Below are positions 63,438 to 64,000 of a stretch of DNA of 64,000 nucleotides, piece after piece. This stretch comes from CBFIGX01 sp965662265 (GTDB lineage: Bacteria > Bacteroidota > Bacteroidia > Flavobacteriales > UBA7430): positions 33,715 through 97,714 of the forward strand of contig CBFIGX010000008.1 in the NCBI GenBank assembly GCA_965662265.1, in the 5' to 3' direction. The position numbers and the translations under genes are program-made. Positions within the stretch are counted from its first letter, which is position 1. Every line of letters starts with the position of its first letter. The notes beneath the pieces were generated by a model that was not told the origin of the DNA, made no database searches, and saw only the letters and a program-made list of their open reading frames with translations.

Positions 63438-63887
63438 ATGGGAAATTATAAAGAGGCTTTCTTAACAAATGATACCTTTAATAATATTGTTACTAAAGAT
63501 ATAATTTATGCTGAAATTTGTGATATTGGAGGAATGGGAAACTCAGGAGGAGTTATCGTATATACTTTTTCCCAAAATGAATTATTTAAATATTCAACAA
63601 ATTATTCCAAAGATGAAAATTTGTACAAAAAAATAGAATCAAAATTGCTTGAGCATTCTGATAAAATAATTTTTAATCCAAAAATTTTAAAAAAAGAAAT
63701 CTACCTAAAATATCTATACGGAGGAGCTATGAATCACGTCTTCTTAAATCAAGATATTAATTTTGAAGTTGACAATAAATCATTTTCATTTAAACACAAT
63801 AACAAAATACATCGATTAAATTCATCAGTTGAAGGTATATTTAAAAATGTTTCAAAATATTTGAAAAAAATAATTATTTTTATTTAA
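63438..63887 (+). CDS. Orphan protein at the edge of a probable island
   Basis: 149 residues, very A+T-rich, unlike any family I recognise. It has no signal peptide or membrane helix except a weak C-terminal hydrophobic end (KKIIIFI). The sequence is Asn/Lys/Phe-rich with a 'GGMGNSGG' turn near residues 31-38. The following gene starts ten bases later in the same direction, so the two look like a small operon in accessory DNA. Confidence 0.6.
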   Translation: MGNYKEAFLTNDTFNNIVTKDIIYAEICDIGGMGNSGGVIVYTFSQNELFKYSTNYSKDENLYKKIESKLLEHSDKIIFNPKILKKEIYLKYLYGGAMNHVFLNQDINFEVDNKSFSFKHNNKIHRLNSSVEGIFKNVSKYLKKIIIFI

Positions 63888-63897
63888 AATTAAAGTC

Positions 63898-64000
63898 ATG
63901 AAAGAAGAAATTAGAAGGACAAATTATGAGAATGGGAACATAGATACAGAAAGAACATTTGTTGAAGGTATAGAGCATGGGCCTGCAAAAGGATGGTTTG
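63898..64000 (+). CDS. 5' part of a YwqK/MORN-repeat-like protein
   Basis: The gene runs off the right edge. The visible residues MKEEIRRTNYENGNIDTERT then FVEGIEHGPAKGWF fit the 'YENGxx...GxxHGPxxxW' pattern of YwqK/MORN-type repeats, a family often called toxin-antitoxin YwqK antitoxin. The match rests on about 34 residues. It would be cotranscribed with the orphan gene before it. Confidence 0.5.
   Translation, partial: MKEEIRRTNYENGNIDTERTFVEGIEHGPAKGWF

Overview
The window looks like a chromosomal segment of a marine-type member of the Bacteroidota, most likely order Flavobacteriales. The DNA is strongly A+T-rich. Start codons lack obvious Shine-Dalgarno sequences. Many genes are preceded by the Bacteroidota -7 element TAnnTTTG, in three clear cases with a -33 TTG or TTTG 19-20 bases upstream. 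There is a type IX secretion (T9SS) cargo protein. Several gene strings are characteristic of the phylum: Bat aerotolerance genes; bamD-omega-coaBC-DUF4835-recN; parA-parB-DUF5683-dapB-lepB-lepB-WbqC. I cannot fix the genus.

Layout. 0-4.2 kb: 3' part of a Bat operon (batB partial, batC, batD, batE). 4.2-9.5 kb (minus strand): rsmE with DUF4159, a secreted protein and a THUMP-like methyltransferase; then pckA and a DUF4476 protein. 9.6-13.8 kb: a saccharopine-dehydrogenase-like enzyme, trmN6, an EamA permease and an alpha-oxoamine synthase. 13.9-26.2 kb: envelope, CoA, repair, fatty-acid and chromosome genes (bamD, omega, coaBC, DUF4835, recN, fabI, clpC, gyrA, TPR protein). 26.2-32.1 kb: a lipoprotein pair (haem c plus copper monooxygenase, and a redoxin), NfeD/stomatin, a membrane phosphoesterase and an acyltransferase-like protein. 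32.1-37.1 kb: a 1661-residue T9SS reprolysin-like metalloprotease with nine Cys-pair repeats. 37.2-45.1 kb: FAD oxidoreductase, AI-2E permease, protoporphyrinogen oxidase, DUF493, AAA ATPase, recQ, fmt and HU. 45.1-54.0 kb: MBL hydrolase, a conserved unknown, a flavin reductase, then the parAB-lepB cluster. 54.1-61.2 kb: PhzF, three tRNAs (Arg, Pro, Ser) with a near-perfect promoter, an HD phosphodiesterase, thiolase, a cytochrome c'-like lipoprotein with DUF4920, and rocD. 61.3-62.9 kb: amt with its PII protein.

The last 0.8 kb differs. A 3' tRNA remnant (tRNA-Asp-like) with its terminator is followed by very A+T-rich orphan genes, one apparently YwqK/MORN-like. I read this as the edge of an integrated element whose other end and intact tRNA would lie to the right of the window.

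Most of the window is core metabolism and envelope biology: gluconeogenesis (pckA), nitrogen handling (amt, PII, rocD, dapB), coenzyme A, haem, protein export and outer-membrane assembly. No rRNA, CRISPR array, insertion sequence or transposase was seen. The best candidates for under-described biology are the redoxin/copper-monooxygenase pair, the repeat-rich secreted protease, the conserved unknown at 46.0 kb and the right-hand island edge.
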